Assembly (NCBI GenBank): GCA_016712525.1
Contig: JADJQX010000001.1
Coordinates: forward strand, 2,108,001 to 2,172,000
Direction of reading: 5' to 3'
DNA length: 64,000 nt
Source of the DNA: Myxococcales bacterium
GTDB taxonomy: Bacteria > Myxococcota_A > Polyangia > Polyangiales > Polyangiaceae
Shown here: piece by piece, positions 50,449 to 59,245 of the stretch
Layout: each line of letters begins with the position of its first letter
Numbering within the stretch: position 1 is the first letter of the stretch
Notes under the pieces: model-generated
What the model was told of the DNA's origin: nothing
Databases searched by the model: none
Seen by the model: the letters and a program-made list of their open reading frames with translations, nothing else
Program-made: the position numbers and the translations under genes

Positions 50449-52812
50449 CTACGGCCACAGGAACTGGAGGCCGCCCGTGGGCAAGAGGGACCACGACGTC
50501 TCTTCGTTGGTCCGCACGGGGAAAATCGCCGCGAGGCCGACCTGGAGCCTCACGCGATCGAACACCGAGGCCGCCACGTAGGCCTGCGCGGTGGGGCGCG
50601 AGCAGACGAGCGCGCGAGGGTCGGGACACGTCGACGTGGCGAAGCCGTCCTCGGTGGAGAAGAGGTAGCCGCCGCGGAGCCCGAGCCGTGGCTGGATGAC
50701 GGGCCCCGAGATGGGGAGGATCTCTGCCTCGATGCCGGCCATAGGGGCCGCCGTGAGGTACGCGCCGCTCCCCGTGAAGCTCGAGAGGCCCCCGAGGTCC
50801 GCGGCGAGCGTCGCGCGGAGGAATCGGGACGCTCCGGCGCCGAGCCGGAAGCTCGCGCCCGCCTCGATCACGGGTCCTACGGCGACGTGCACGATGGCCG
50901 ACGCGGGGACGTACGTGAGCGTTCCGAGCAAGGTGTGCCCGAGCGCCCCGATGGCCGCGCCGTTCTCGGGTTGCGCGCTCGCGAAGGTGTCGAGGGTCTC
51001 GCGGAGCCGCTCGTGGATCTCGCGCTCGACGCGCGCCGCGTCGACCTTGCCGAGACCGAGATCCTTGAAGACGAAGCCGTAACCCACGAGGAGCCGCACC
51101 GTGTACGCGAGCTCGGATTCTCCCGTTCGTTTGCGGTGAAAGCCCTGGGTCGCTCTAGGGGTGTCGGGGACGCGTTGGGGCTCTCCGCCGCGCATCGCTC
51201 GCTCGCACGCGCGGCTCTCTCCGAAGTCGCGGGAGCCCGCCTCTCGAGCCGCGGCGCACCCGTCGTAGAGCCGTGCGATCGAGGTCGCGAGCGCGGCTCG
51301 CAGCTCGGGTGCGACGGCCGCGCACGCCACCGCCGGATCTCCGACGTCGTCGAGCACGGCGCGGATGCAGTGATAGGGCTCGAGGTTCGTCGTCACGCCG
51401 TCTTCGTAGTGGACGATGGGCGGGCGTTCGCCGCGGATTTTGGCCAAACGAGCGGCGAGGCGGCCATCCATGAAGCGTCGCGCGGCGCGCATGCCGAGGT
51501 AGAAGTCGTGCTCTCGAAATCGGCTGTCGAAGAACCCGAAAAACGACGCGAGCGAGTGACTCACGGGCGGCACGTCGCTCGCGGCGATGGCCAGCCGATC
51601 GCGGAGCTCGGGGGTGGTCTCGAGGACGCTCGAGAGCTCTTTGGTTCGCGCCGACTCGACGAACGACTCGACGTAGTGGAGCCCCAAGGCCGAGGCGCTC
51701 CGCATGCGCTGGCTCTCGTCGGCGTTGGGTGGGCGAGAGAAGCTCGTGAGCTCGGGGTCGACGTAGACGAGGAGCGTGTCGTCGGGGGGCAGGGCGTTCT
51801 TTCGCACGAGGGGCGTGACGAAGCCCCCGCGCGCTTGCCCGGGTGGGAGGCCGTCACCGGCGATGCGCGCCGCGAGGCCGAGCGGCTGATTGTCGAACAC
51901 GCCACCGTCGACGAAGTTCGCGCGGCTCGCGGTCGTGGCGTCGCACGGGGGCGTCGGGCCGCGGGGGCGGGTCATGCAGGTGGGGAGCGAGACGGGGGTG
52001 AAGGCGAACGGAAACGCGCTCGACGCGTAGAGCAGATCCCTTAGCAAGATCGCGTTGTTACGAGGGTCCGTGCCGAAGGGGAGCAGGGGCTGCGGGTACC
52101 CGTAGCTCGCGTCGACGTAGCTCTCGAACGTCGGTGGGCGCCCTACGCCCTCGCCGCGCATGCGCACGACGAAGCGCTCCTCGGCGCGCGGAAGATCGAG
52201 GCGCCCGTGAGCGCCGACGGCCTCGCGTGCGTTCGTGAGGCGCGTCGTCGTTACGCCGAGCACCACGTCGCACGAGGTGGGGAACCCTCGCGCGACGCGT
52301 TCGAGGATGCGGTCGGCCACGGCGTCGAGGGGGCGCCGCGAGAAGAGCGCGATCGCCGACGGGCGCGCCGGATCGTGCAGCCCGGGCAAGCCGATGGGGG
52401 TCCACGTCCCGTAAAAGAGGCTCTTCTTCGGATCGTCGTTCGGATCGTCGCAGCTCGCGAGCAGAGAGAGGAGCCCGTTGATGCTCCCGGCCGAGGCGCC
52501 CGTGGCGATGCGCACGTCGTAGAGCCCCGGGTTTCGCTTCATCGTCTCGACGAGGTAGTGGAGGAAGCCCGCCTCGTAGGCGCCGAGCGACACGCCCCCC
52601 GAGACCACGAACGCCACGGGAGAGGGACGACGCGCCGCCGCCGGGACCGACGGGGCCACATCGGTCCCGGAGGACGCGGAGGGCGCAGCGGACCCGGATG
52701 GCGCAGCGGGCGCGGGAGGTGCGGGGCTCGCGCCGGGGGGCTCGGCCGCGGCCGCGACGCTCGTGGCGACGAGCGTCACGACGATCGCGGCGTTTTGGGC
52801 GAGCTTTCGCAC
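50449..52812 (-). CDS. patatin-like phospholipase with C-terminal barrel-like region
   Basis: Exported lipase of 787 residues. After a Sec signal and an Ala/Pro/Ser linker comes a patatin domain: oxyanion SGGVSLGAYEAG, nucleophile in TGASAGSINGL (Ser107), catalytic Asp in NFVDGGVFDNQPL. The last 200 residues alternate hydrophobic strands and turns (GSGAYLTAAPMAGIEAEILP, PRLGLRGGYLFS, AQAYVAASVFDRVRLQVGLAAIFP, WSLLPTGGLQFLWP), end in a Trp-Pro, and resemble an outer-membrane beta-barrel. The whole thus looks like a PlpD-type autotransporter-like enzyme, though the POTRA part is not seen. GTG at 52812. Confidence 0.87.
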   Translation of the reverse strand: MRKLAQNAAIVVTLVATSVAAAAEPPGASPAPPAPAAPSGSAAPSASSGTDVAPSVPAAARRPSPVAFVVSGGVSLGAYEAGFLHYLVETMKRNPGLYDVRIATGASAGSINGLLSLLASCDDPNDDPKKSLFYGTWTPIGLPGLHDPARPSAIALFSRRPLDAVADRILERVARGFPTSCDVVLGVTTTRLTNAREAVGAHGRLDLPRAEERFVVRMRGEGVGRPPTFESYVDASYGYPQPLLPFGTDPRNNAILLRDLLYASSAFPFAFTPVSLPTCMTRPRGPTPPCDATTASRANFVDGGVFDNQPLGLAARIAGDGLPPGQARGGFVTPLVRKNALPPDDTLLVYVDPELTSFSRPPNADESQRMRSASALGLHYVESFVESARTKELSSVLETTPELRDRLAIAASDVPPVSHSLASFFGFFDSRFREHDFYLGMRAARRFMDGRLAARLAKIRGERPPIVHYEDGVTTNLEPYHCIRAVLDDVGDPAVACAAVAPELRAALATSIARLYDGCAAAREAGSRDFGESRACERAMRGGEPQRVPDTPRATQGFHRKRTGESELAYTVRLLVGYGFVFKDLGLGKVDAARVEREIHERLRETLDTFASAQPENGAAIGALGHTLLGTLTYVPASAIVHVAVGPVIEAGASFRLGAGASRFLRATLAADLGGLSSFTGSGAYLTAAPMAGIEAEILPISGPVIQPRLGLRGGYLFSTEDGFATSTCPDPRALVCSRPTAQAYVAASVFDRVRLQVGLAAIFPVRTNEETSWSLLPTGGLQFLWP

Positions 52813-52838
52813 GGTCCTCTCAGGGTAGAGGAAGGCGC

Positions 52839-52868
52839 GGGCGAGAGGCGAAAATCACGGTCTCGCCC
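52839..52868. other. stem-loop between the VOC and patatin genes
   Basis: GGGCGAGA (52839-52846) pairs perfectly with TCTCGCCC (52861-52868) around a 14-base loop. It falls in the 63-bp gap of two same-strand genes and ends about 27 bp ahead of the GTG at 52812. It could be an RNA stabiliser or attenuator; no T tract follows on the minus strand. Confidence 0.35.
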
Positions 52869-52875
52869 TCGTCGC

Positions 52876-53283
<408 letters not shown>

Positions 53284-53297
53284 GGACATTCCTCTCT

Positions 53298-53735
53298 TCA
53301 GGCCTTCTTCTCGGCACAATTGAACATCCAGGGGACACCGAATTTGTCGACCAGGGAGCCGAAGTAGTCGCCCCAGAACATCTCGGCGAGCGGCATGGTG
53401 ACCCTGCCACCCGCGGAGAGCGCCGCGAAGATGCGCTCGGTCTCCGCGCGCGTGTCGGGCTGTACGTTGATGTGCATCGCGGTCCCGAACGACACGTTTT
53501 CCATCGAGGCGAGGGTGTCCGTCCCCATGAGCACGTGCCCGCCCGTGATCGGCAGCATGACGTGCATCACGAAGCCTTTTTCTCGCTCGGAGAGCTCCGG
53601 TCCGCCCGGAAAGGGGGGCACGTCCCGCATGCGCATGATCGGCCCGCCGAGCTCGGTGCGGAATACCGATTTGTAGAAGAGGAATGCCTCTTCGGTAGTG
53701 CCGGGGAAGTTCAAGTAGGTGCTCGTCGAGGCCAT
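53298..53735 (-). CDS. VOC/PhnB-like protein
   Basis: 145 residues of the PhnB/3-demethylubiquinone-methyltransferase-like VOC group: STYLNFPGTTEEAFLFYKSVF, MRMRDVPPFPG, HVMLPITGGHVLMGTD, ERIFAALSAGGRVTMPLAEMFWGDYFGSLVDKFGVPWMFN. The family name overstates the function; the exact role is unknown. ATG at 53735 with GGAG at a good distance. First gene of a pair with the next VOC protein. Confidence 0.92.
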   Translation of the reverse strand: MASTSTYLNFPGTTEEAFLFYKSVFRTELGGPIMRMRDVPPFPGGPELSEREKGFVMHVMLPITGGHVLMGTDTLASMENVSFGTAMHINVQPDTRAETERIFAALSAGGRVTMPLAEMFWGDYFGSLVDKFGVPWMFNCAEKKA

Positions 53736-53900
53736 GCGCCAAGTCTCCGTGGGTAGATGGGGTGAAAGGTGAGATGAGTCGAAAGGAGGGCACGAGGCCT
53801 GAGACGCGGGTTCGGCAGGCAGGGAATCTCCTTTTCGAAAGGAGAGACTCGGCGCCGAAGCGAAACTCATCGCACCTTCGAAACAAAAGAGACGCGCCCC

Positions 53901-53941
53901 GAAAAACACGAAGCCCGCGCGCCCTGATGGGGGCGGCGGGC
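53901..53941 (-). terminator. intrinsic terminator of the membrane PilZ gene
   Basis: On the minus strand, 53941-53936 pairs with 53918-53913 and 53934-53931 with 53924-53921, a stem with one small bulge. The strand then reads TTCGTGTTTTTC (53912-53901). It lies 27 bp after the stop of the PilZ gene. Confidence 0.7.
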
Positions 53942-53967
53942 ATCGAGGCATCACGCGCGGCTCGTGG

Positions 53968-56118
53968 CTACGGCTCTGCGGGCTTGGGCTCTGCGGGCTT
54001 GGGCTCCGCGGGCTTGGGCTCCGCGGGTTTGGGCTCGACGGGTTTGGGATCGGCGGGCTTGGGGTCGGCCGGTTTGGGATCGGCGGGCTTGGGATCGGCG
54101 GGCTTGGGGTCGGCCGGCTTGGGATCTTCGGGCTTGGGGTCTTCGGGCTTGGGGTCGGCGGGCTTCGGCTGAACCGGCGGAGGCCTGTAGACCGGCTTCG
54201 GTTTCTCGACCGAGGGGGCGGCCGAGGGCGCAGCCGACGCGGAGGTCGCGGGGGCTGCATCGGTCGTGGTGGCCGCCGTGACCGCGCTCGCGTCACCTGC
54301 CGTGTCGGCTCCGGCTTCGGCGCTCGGGGCGGCGGCTTCGGCGGGCTCGGCGGATGCGGACGGGGCGACGGAGGCCGACGGCGCGGCGGAAGGTGTGGCC
54401 GTCGCCGAGGCGGAAGGCTCGGGTTTCGGCCCGCCGAGCCCGAACGCGTGGGTCTTCCACGCCCACACGCCGCCGCCCGCCAGGCCCGTGAGGAGGAGCA
54501 CGCCGGCCGCGATGGCGATCGCCCCACCCCCGCCTCCCTTCTTGGGCTGCGGGAGCGGACGAACCTGCTCTTCGACGGCGAGCGGGCGCTCGGGCGGGGC
54601 GAAGCTCGCGGCCGGCGGGGGAGCGCTCGCGTGCACCGGCGCCGGCGCGGGAGTGGGGGCGAGCGCGGGTGCGCCGTCGGGGGTGTAGGCCGGCATCGGC
54701 GCGTCGGGGGCGCGCATCACGGTCGGATCGTCGTGGCCGGCCTCGCCGCCGCCGCGAACCGCCGCCATCAGATCGTCGCTCGGCGCGTCGGCCACGGTGG
54801 GCCCCTCGGACCTGGCCGCCGCAGCGTTCTTGAAGAGCGGGTTGTCACCGATCTCGTCGAGGGAGCCGCCGGCCTCTCGGAGCGCCTCCTCGAGGAGCTC
54901 GGCGGCCTGCTTCATCACCGTAGGCTCGGGACGATCGACCTCGAACGTGGGGAGCTTCTTGGCGGGGTGCGCCTCTTGCGGGAACATGCCGCCCGCGACC
55001 GTCGGCATCTCGTCCTTCGAGGGGAGGCCGAGGGACGCGCGGTCGAGCGGCATCGTGTTCTCGAACTCACGGTTCCGAGGGACCGTGGGGGCATCCTTGG
55101 GCACCGCCGCGTCTCGCGCGCGGAGAGCCGCGTCGAAGTCGGGGAGCGCGCCCTTGTCGAGCGGAAGCGTGGCGCTGAAGCCCTGCGACTCGTCGGGGGA
55201 GGGGCGCGGGGGGCTCACCACCGTGGCCGCGAGCGAGGCTCCTCCCGCGGTCGGCGCTTCTTGGTTGTCGAACGGCGAGGGATACCCCGCGGGCTTGGCC
55301 GCCGGGGCCGCCGCGGCTGGCGCATCCAGCTTCTCGAGATGATTGAGAAAATCGAGATCGTCGTCGTCCGCGATGGAGCCGAGGGGTTGGGTCTGTGCGG
55401 CCTGGGGAACGGGCGGCTTCTGTTGGGACGCGAGCCCGAGGGGAACGCCGATGCCGGCCACGGTTTGGCGGCGGATGTCGGGTGCGCGCGCCGGCTCGGC
55501 CTTGGGGGCCTCGACTTTCGGCATCTCGGTCGACTTCGGGCGAGGCGCGGGGGCCGGAGCGGGGAGCGGTCCGCGCGCCGGGGGGACACTCGGCCTGGGG
55601 AGCGGAGCGGCTTGAGCAGGAGCGGGTTTCGGAGCGGGCGCTGCGGCCTGGGGCGCGGGCTTCGGCGCCGGTGCCGCGGCGGGAGCGGGAGCGGGTTTGG
55701 CTGCCGCAGGCTTCGGGACGACCTGAGCGGCGGCGGTGGGCTCTTCGGGCACCTCGGTGAAGGCGCGCCCGGCGTCGGCGTTCTCTTGCACGACCCGGTC
55801 GATCACCTGGCGGGAGGCGTCGTCGATCTTGATGAACTTGACGCCCATGCCGGCGGGGCGGTCGGCGCCGGCCTGGGTGGGCTCGCGCTTCCACACGACG
55901 CGGCCGACTCCGGCGATCACGGCCTTGTCGCCGGCCAACGCGAGCTCGAACTTGAGGAGCGTGCCCGGCGCGAACGGGGTCTGCGTTTTGACGAAGACGC
56001 CGCCGACGCTCACGTCGAACGCGTGGTTGTCGATGAACTCGTCGACGGTGGCGCTCTTGTAACGCACCGTTACGCTGACGATTTTCGCGCGCTTGTCCTT
56101 ACGCGTATCGGAGGTCAT
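53968..56118 (-). CDS. PilZ-domain membrane protein with C-terminal KPADP repeats
   Basis: 716 residues in a clear order. About 1-115 is a PilZ domain (VTVRYKSATVDEFIDNHAFDVSVGGVFVKTQTPFAPGTLLKFEL; AGMGVKFIKID), the c-di-GMP-binding fold, although the N-terminal RxxxR is only loosely visible (RKDKR). A very long Pro/Ala-rich cytoplasmic linker follows (about 120-515) with short acidic motifs. One helix (GAIAIAAGVLLLTGLAGGGVWAWK) precedes a Ser/Ala/Thr-rich region and about 14 KPADP/KPEDP/KPAEP pentapeptides at the end. The layout suggests a cytoplasmic sensor coupled to an extended periplasmic tail. ATG at 56118; divergent from another PilZ gene. Confidence 0.87.
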   Translation of the reverse strand: MTSDTRKDKRAKIVSVTVRYKSATVDEFIDNHAFDVSVGGVFVKTQTPFAPGTLLKFELALAGDKAVIAGVGRVVWKREPTQAGADRPAGMGVKFIKIDDASRQVIDRVVQENADAGRAFTEVPEEPTAAAQVVPKPAAAKPAPAPAAAPAPKPAPQAAAPAPKPAPAQAAPLPRPSVPPARGPLPAPAPAPRPKSTEMPKVEAPKAEPARAPDIRRQTVAGIGVPLGLASQQKPPVPQAAQTQPLGSIADDDDLDFLNHLEKLDAPAAAAPAAKPAGYPSPFDNQEAPTAGGASLAATVVSPPRPSPDESQGFSATLPLDKGALPDFDAALRARDAAVPKDAPTVPRNREFENTMPLDRASLGLPSKDEMPTVAGGMFPQEAHPAKKLPTFEVDRPEPTVMKQAAELLEEALREAGGSLDEIGDNPLFKNAAAARSEGPTVADAPSDDLMAAVRGGGEAGHDDPTVMRAPDAPMPAYTPDGAPALAPTPAPAPVHASAPPPAASFAPPERPLAVEEQVRPLPQPKKGGGGGAIAIAAGVLLLTGLAGGGVWAWKTHAFGLGGPKPEPSASATATPSAAPSASVAPSASAEPAEAAAPSAEAGADTAGDASAVTAATTTDAAPATSASAAPSAAPSVEKPKPVYRPPPVQPKPADPKPEDPKPEDPKPADPKPADPKPADPKPADPKPADPKPVEPKPAEPKPAEPKPAEPKPAEP

Positions 56119-56305
56119 GAACGAGCAGTCTCCCGACGGTTCGAGGCCCGAGCGGGGGCGTTCGGCCTCGTGCCCTCATGGTACCCGAGGTCTCGTGCAG
56201 ATCGCCAACTCCATGGGGTCCGAAGCGGTCCTCGATGTGCCCGAGGGCCGGGCGCGAGCGGGAGGATCTCGTCCGCCCCTGGTTTCGTGGTACGGTTCGC
56301 GCACC

Positions 56306-56641
56306 GTGGAAAGGCCGCACCATTTTCGCTCCCACGCGAGGACGCACGTCCGCTACGCCGCGCAGGTGACGAGCGCCCGCGGCCTCGCGCGTGAAATGAT
56401 GGTGGTCGACCTGAGCCTCGCCGGAGCGGGGCTCGAGTCGACCGAGATCCTCGCGGTCGGCGAGCACGTCACGGTGAGCTTCCAGTCGCCCTCGCGGTGG
56501 GATCCGGTCGTGGTCCCGGCTGTGGTGACCTGGTCGCGGCCGGGCACGCTCGCCCGCATCGGCGTCTCGTTCGAGCACCCGACCCCGGCGAGCGTGTATG
56601 CCCTCTTCGAGACCATGGCCACGCTCGAGTACGGCGCCTGA
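56306..56641 (+). CDS. PilZ-domain protein
   Basis: Cytoplasmic PilZ protein of 111 residues from a GTG at 56306. Signature parts are HFRSHARTHVRYAAQVTSARG, MMVVDLSLAGAGLESTEILAVGEHVTVSF, PAVVTWSRPGTLARIGVSFEHP. The arginines before the core can bind c-di-GMP, as in the RxxxR motif. Longer starts exist (ATG 56213, ATG 56117), but the last would overlap the divergent gene's ATG in a shared CATG; the short form fits single-domain PilZ proteins. The role in motility or polysaccharide control is inferred. Confidence 0.8.
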   Translation: MERPHHFRSHARTHVRYAAQVTSARGLAREMMVVDLSLAGAGLESTEILAVGEHVTVSFQSPSRWDPVVVPAVVTWSRPGTLARIGVSFEHPTPASVYALFETMATLEYGA

Positions 56642-56668
56642 CGGGCCAGCGCGCGATCGCGCCTCGGC

Positions 56669-57334
56669 TCACTTCATGTCGAAGTCGAGCGTGTTGCTCG
56701 TGAGCTGGCAGGGGATCGTGGCGCGCGCACGAGCGATCAGCGCTTCGTCGGCGGGGGGCGCGACGCCACGCAGCACCGCGCTCTCGGGGTCGTTGCGGTA
56801 GGTGGCTCGCAACGTGTGGTGGCCCTTCTCGGCGGCGATGGGCGATACCCACTCGAGCACCTTCGTCTGGCCGGGAGCCAACGTGAGGAGGTCCTCTTCG
56901 GCGAGGCCGTTCACGTTGCCGCACTCGCGGCGGGGCGGGTACACCTTCCCCGACAGCGTGAACGCGAGGGACGGGTTGCGCATGTCCTCGCTCGAGCCGT
57001 CTCCGGTCGCCATGAGCTTCACCGGTGATTTTCCGGTGTTTCGCAGCTCGAGCACCGGGAAGGCGTAGCCATCGCGGACGACGACCTTGGTGAGGACGAG
57101 CGTGACGCCCTCGCAACGCGACACGAAGGGGGTGGCGCTCGGCGCGGGCGAGGGCTTCTCCACCGTGTCGATCTTCGGCGGAGCCTTGGCCATGCCCGGC
57201 CCCCCTTCGGCGAGCACCTCGGGGACCACTTTCGTCTCGCGGTGCGAGCATCCCGCGGTGGAGCCGAGGCCAACTCCGACGAGCACGAAGAGCGCGCCGC
57301 TGGCTCGTGCACACACGGGGTGACGTCCGATCAT
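56669..57334 (-). CDS. hypothetical lipoprotein
   Basis: Exported lipoprotein of 221 residues, lipobox STAGC. The mature part is beta-rich: VTLVLTKVVVRDGYAFPVLELRNTGKSPVKLMATGDG, TLAPGQTKVLEWVSPIAAEKGHHTLRATYRNDP. This resembles an immunoglobulin-like fold with a NTG/GQ pattern. Four Cys may pair. Not identified. ATG at 57334, 58 bp downstream of the transporter gene on the same strand. Confidence 0.7.
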   Translation of the reverse strand: MIGRHPVCARASGALFVLVGVGLGSTAGCSHRETKVVPEVLAEGGPGMAKAPPKIDTVEKPSPAPSATPFVSRCEGVTLVLTKVVVRDGYAFPVLELRNTGKSPVKLMATGDGSSEDMRNPSLAFTLSGKVYPPRRECGNVNGLAEEDLLTLAPGQTKVLEWVSPIAAEKGHHTLRATYRNDPESAVLRGVAPPADEALIARARATIPCQLTSNTLDFDMK

Positions 57335-57392
57335 GCATGCACCGTATCGCTCGAGGTCTCGCTGGGGAAGGGAGGCGTCGTCGTCCTGTCGG

Positions 57393-59057
57393 TCACCCGG
57401 CGCCGCTCTGGAAGGCCATGAGCGCCACTTGGGCGAGCACGATCTTGGCGATCGTCGCGAAGGGGTACACCGTGGCATACCCCACGTTGGGGAGCTCGGT
57501 CTGGCTCGTCTCGGCGGCCATGGCGAGCGCCGCGGGCTGCGTCTGCAGGCCCGAGAGCATCCCCATGAGCACGTCCTCCGGGATCTTGAGCCAGTACCTC
57601 CCGACCACGATCGTGGTCGCCACGGTCACGAGCGTGACGACGGCGCCGGCGCCGAGCATCGCGAGGCCTCCTCCCTGGCCGAGCGTGTGCACGAAGGCGT
57701 ACCCCGAGCGCGTGCCTACCCCCGCGAGGAAGAGCAGGAGCCCGAGCTGTCGCAGCGTGAGGTTCGCGCTGTACGAGAGCGTCCACACGAGCTTGCCCGT
57801 GCGCCCGAGCCGCCCGAGCACGAGCCCCACGACGAGCGGACCGCCCGCGAAGCCGAGCTTTACGTGAGAGCCGCCCGGGATGGGGAAGGGGATGCTGCCG
57901 ACCAGGAGCCCGAGCGCGATCCCGAGGCTGAACGTGATCACGTCGATCTCGCTGAGGGTCTTGTAGGAATCGCCAAAATATTTAGCAATTTCGGGCATTT
58001 TAGAGCGTGGTGCCACCACGCGCACGCGGTCCCCCAGGAGGAGCTCGGTCTCTCCGTCGGGCAAGAGCTCCACGTCGCCGCGGCGGATGCGGGTGACCAG
58101 CGCGCCGAAGCGCTCGGGGATGCCGAGCTCCGAGAGCGGCTTCTCGGTGATGGCCGAGCGCGACACGAAGATGCGCCGAAAGTCGAGCACGTGGCGATCG
58201 AGATCGAGCCGCTCGTCGGAGCGCTCGCCGAGCAGAGGCACCGCCCGGGTCACGTGTCGCCCTGCTCCGATCAGCGTCACGAGGTCTCCCGGCTCGAGGG
58301 TGACGTCGCTCGTGAGCAGCGACACGTCGTCGCCGTGTTTCATGCGCCCGAGCAGCACGGCGTGCCCATGCTCGCGGCACAGGGCGATGGCCTGGTCGCG
58401 TGTGATGCGCTTCTCCACGCGCACCGTGACGCTCTCGAGGGACTTCTCTCCGAGCTCGGCGAGCAGGCCCGATGGCGGGGGCTCGTCGGCCTTTCTCTTG
58501 GCCTTGAGCTTGGCCAGGACCCACACCCCCGCGAGGCTCCCGAGCACACCGAGGGGGTAGCTCACCGAGTAGGCGACGACGGGCTCCGAGAGCATGGCCT
58601 CTCGGGTGTCGGCCGGGGCGCGGGTCTTGATCGCCTCGAGCACGCTCGCGAGGGCGGGGGTGTTGGTCGTTCCCCCCGCGAAGAGCCCGGCGCCGAACGA
58701 CGAGCGCAGCCCGAGCGCCTTCGAGAGCACGACGGCGAGCGCGGTGGCGAGCACGAGCACCCCGAGGACCGCGGCGTTGTCGCGGAGCGCGCCCTTGCGG
58801 AACGACGCGAAGAAGCCGGGGCCGCTGCTCTGGCCGATCGTGTACACGAAGAGCACGAGCCCGAAGAGGTAGACGAGCTCGGGCAGCTTCAAGTCGGGGT
58901 CGAGCGCGCCGATGCCGAGGCCGGCGAAGAGCACCGCGGCCACCCCCAGGCTCACGCCGGCGATCTTCACCTTGCCGACGAGGTAGCCGCTCGCCGCCAC
59001 GAGGAAGAGCAGGAGGAGGGGGTTCTCTTTGAGGTAAGCGACGACGTGAGCGAGCAT
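57393..59057 (-). CDS. AspT/YidE-family transporter with two RCK_C domains
   Basis: Membrane transporter of 554 residues in the aspartate:alanine antiporter (AspT/YidE/YbjL) family. The N-terminal half (ENPLLLLFLVAASGYLVGKVKIAGVSLG, FAGGTTNTPALASVLEA) and the C-terminal half (GPLVVGLVLGRLGRTGKLVW, LSGLQTQPAALAMAAE) are the two membrane repeats. Between them lie two TrkA-C (RCK_C) domains. The substrate is likely a small carboxylate or amino acid, but this cannot be read from sequence. ATG at 59057 matches the family start. Divergent from the hybrid sensor kinase; palindromes lie between them. Confidence 0.92.
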   Translation of the reverse strand: MLAHVVAYLKENPLLLLFLVAASGYLVGKVKIAGVSLGVAAVLFAGLGIGALDPDLKLPELVYLFGLVLFVYTIGQSSGPGFFASFRKGALRDNAAVLGVLVLATALAVVLSKALGLRSSFGAGLFAGGTTNTPALASVLEAIKTRAPADTREAMLSEPVVAYSVSYPLGVLGSLAGVWVLAKLKAKRKADEPPPSGLLAELGEKSLESVTVRVEKRITRDQAIALCREHGHAVLLGRMKHGDDVSLLTSDVTLEPGDLVTLIGAGRHVTRAVPLLGERSDERLDLDRHVLDFRRIFVSRSAITEKPLSELGIPERFGALVTRIRRGDVELLPDGETELLLGDRVRVVAPRSKMPEIAKYFGDSYKTLSEIDVITFSLGIALGLLVGSIPFPIPGGSHVKLGFAGGPLVVGLVLGRLGRTGKLVWTLSYSANLTLRQLGLLLFLAGVGTRSGYAFVHTLGQGGGLAMLGAGAVVTLVTVATTIVVGRYWLKIPEDVLMGMLSGLQTQPAALAMAAETSQTELPNVGYATVYPFATIAKIVLAQVALMAFQSGAG

Positions 59058-59101
59058 CGCGGCGTTCTTTTGCACGTCGCGTTCCGTGGGGTCGAAGAAT
59101 C

Positions 59102-59184
59102 TTGCGATGGCGCAAGCCCGCGATTTCTCGAGGTCTCCTTGGTCTCGGGCCTCGATCGGGCCGCACCCCTTGCGCAACGCGCAA
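59102..59184. promoter_or_regulatory. two TTGCG-type palindromes in the divergent promoter
   Basis: TTGCG-ATGG-CGCAA (59102-59115) and TTGCGC-AAC-GCGCAA (59170-59184) share the same half-site, with centres about 69 bp apart. They lie between the transporter and the hybrid kinase genes, in a region of only 188 bp. A shared dimeric regulator is likely; which one is unknown. Confidence 0.4.
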
Positions 59185-59245
59185 CGCGTGCGAGGACAGA
59201 TCCGGCCTTTTCGTGGCTCGTCGGCTCGGGATATGGTCGCTCCTC

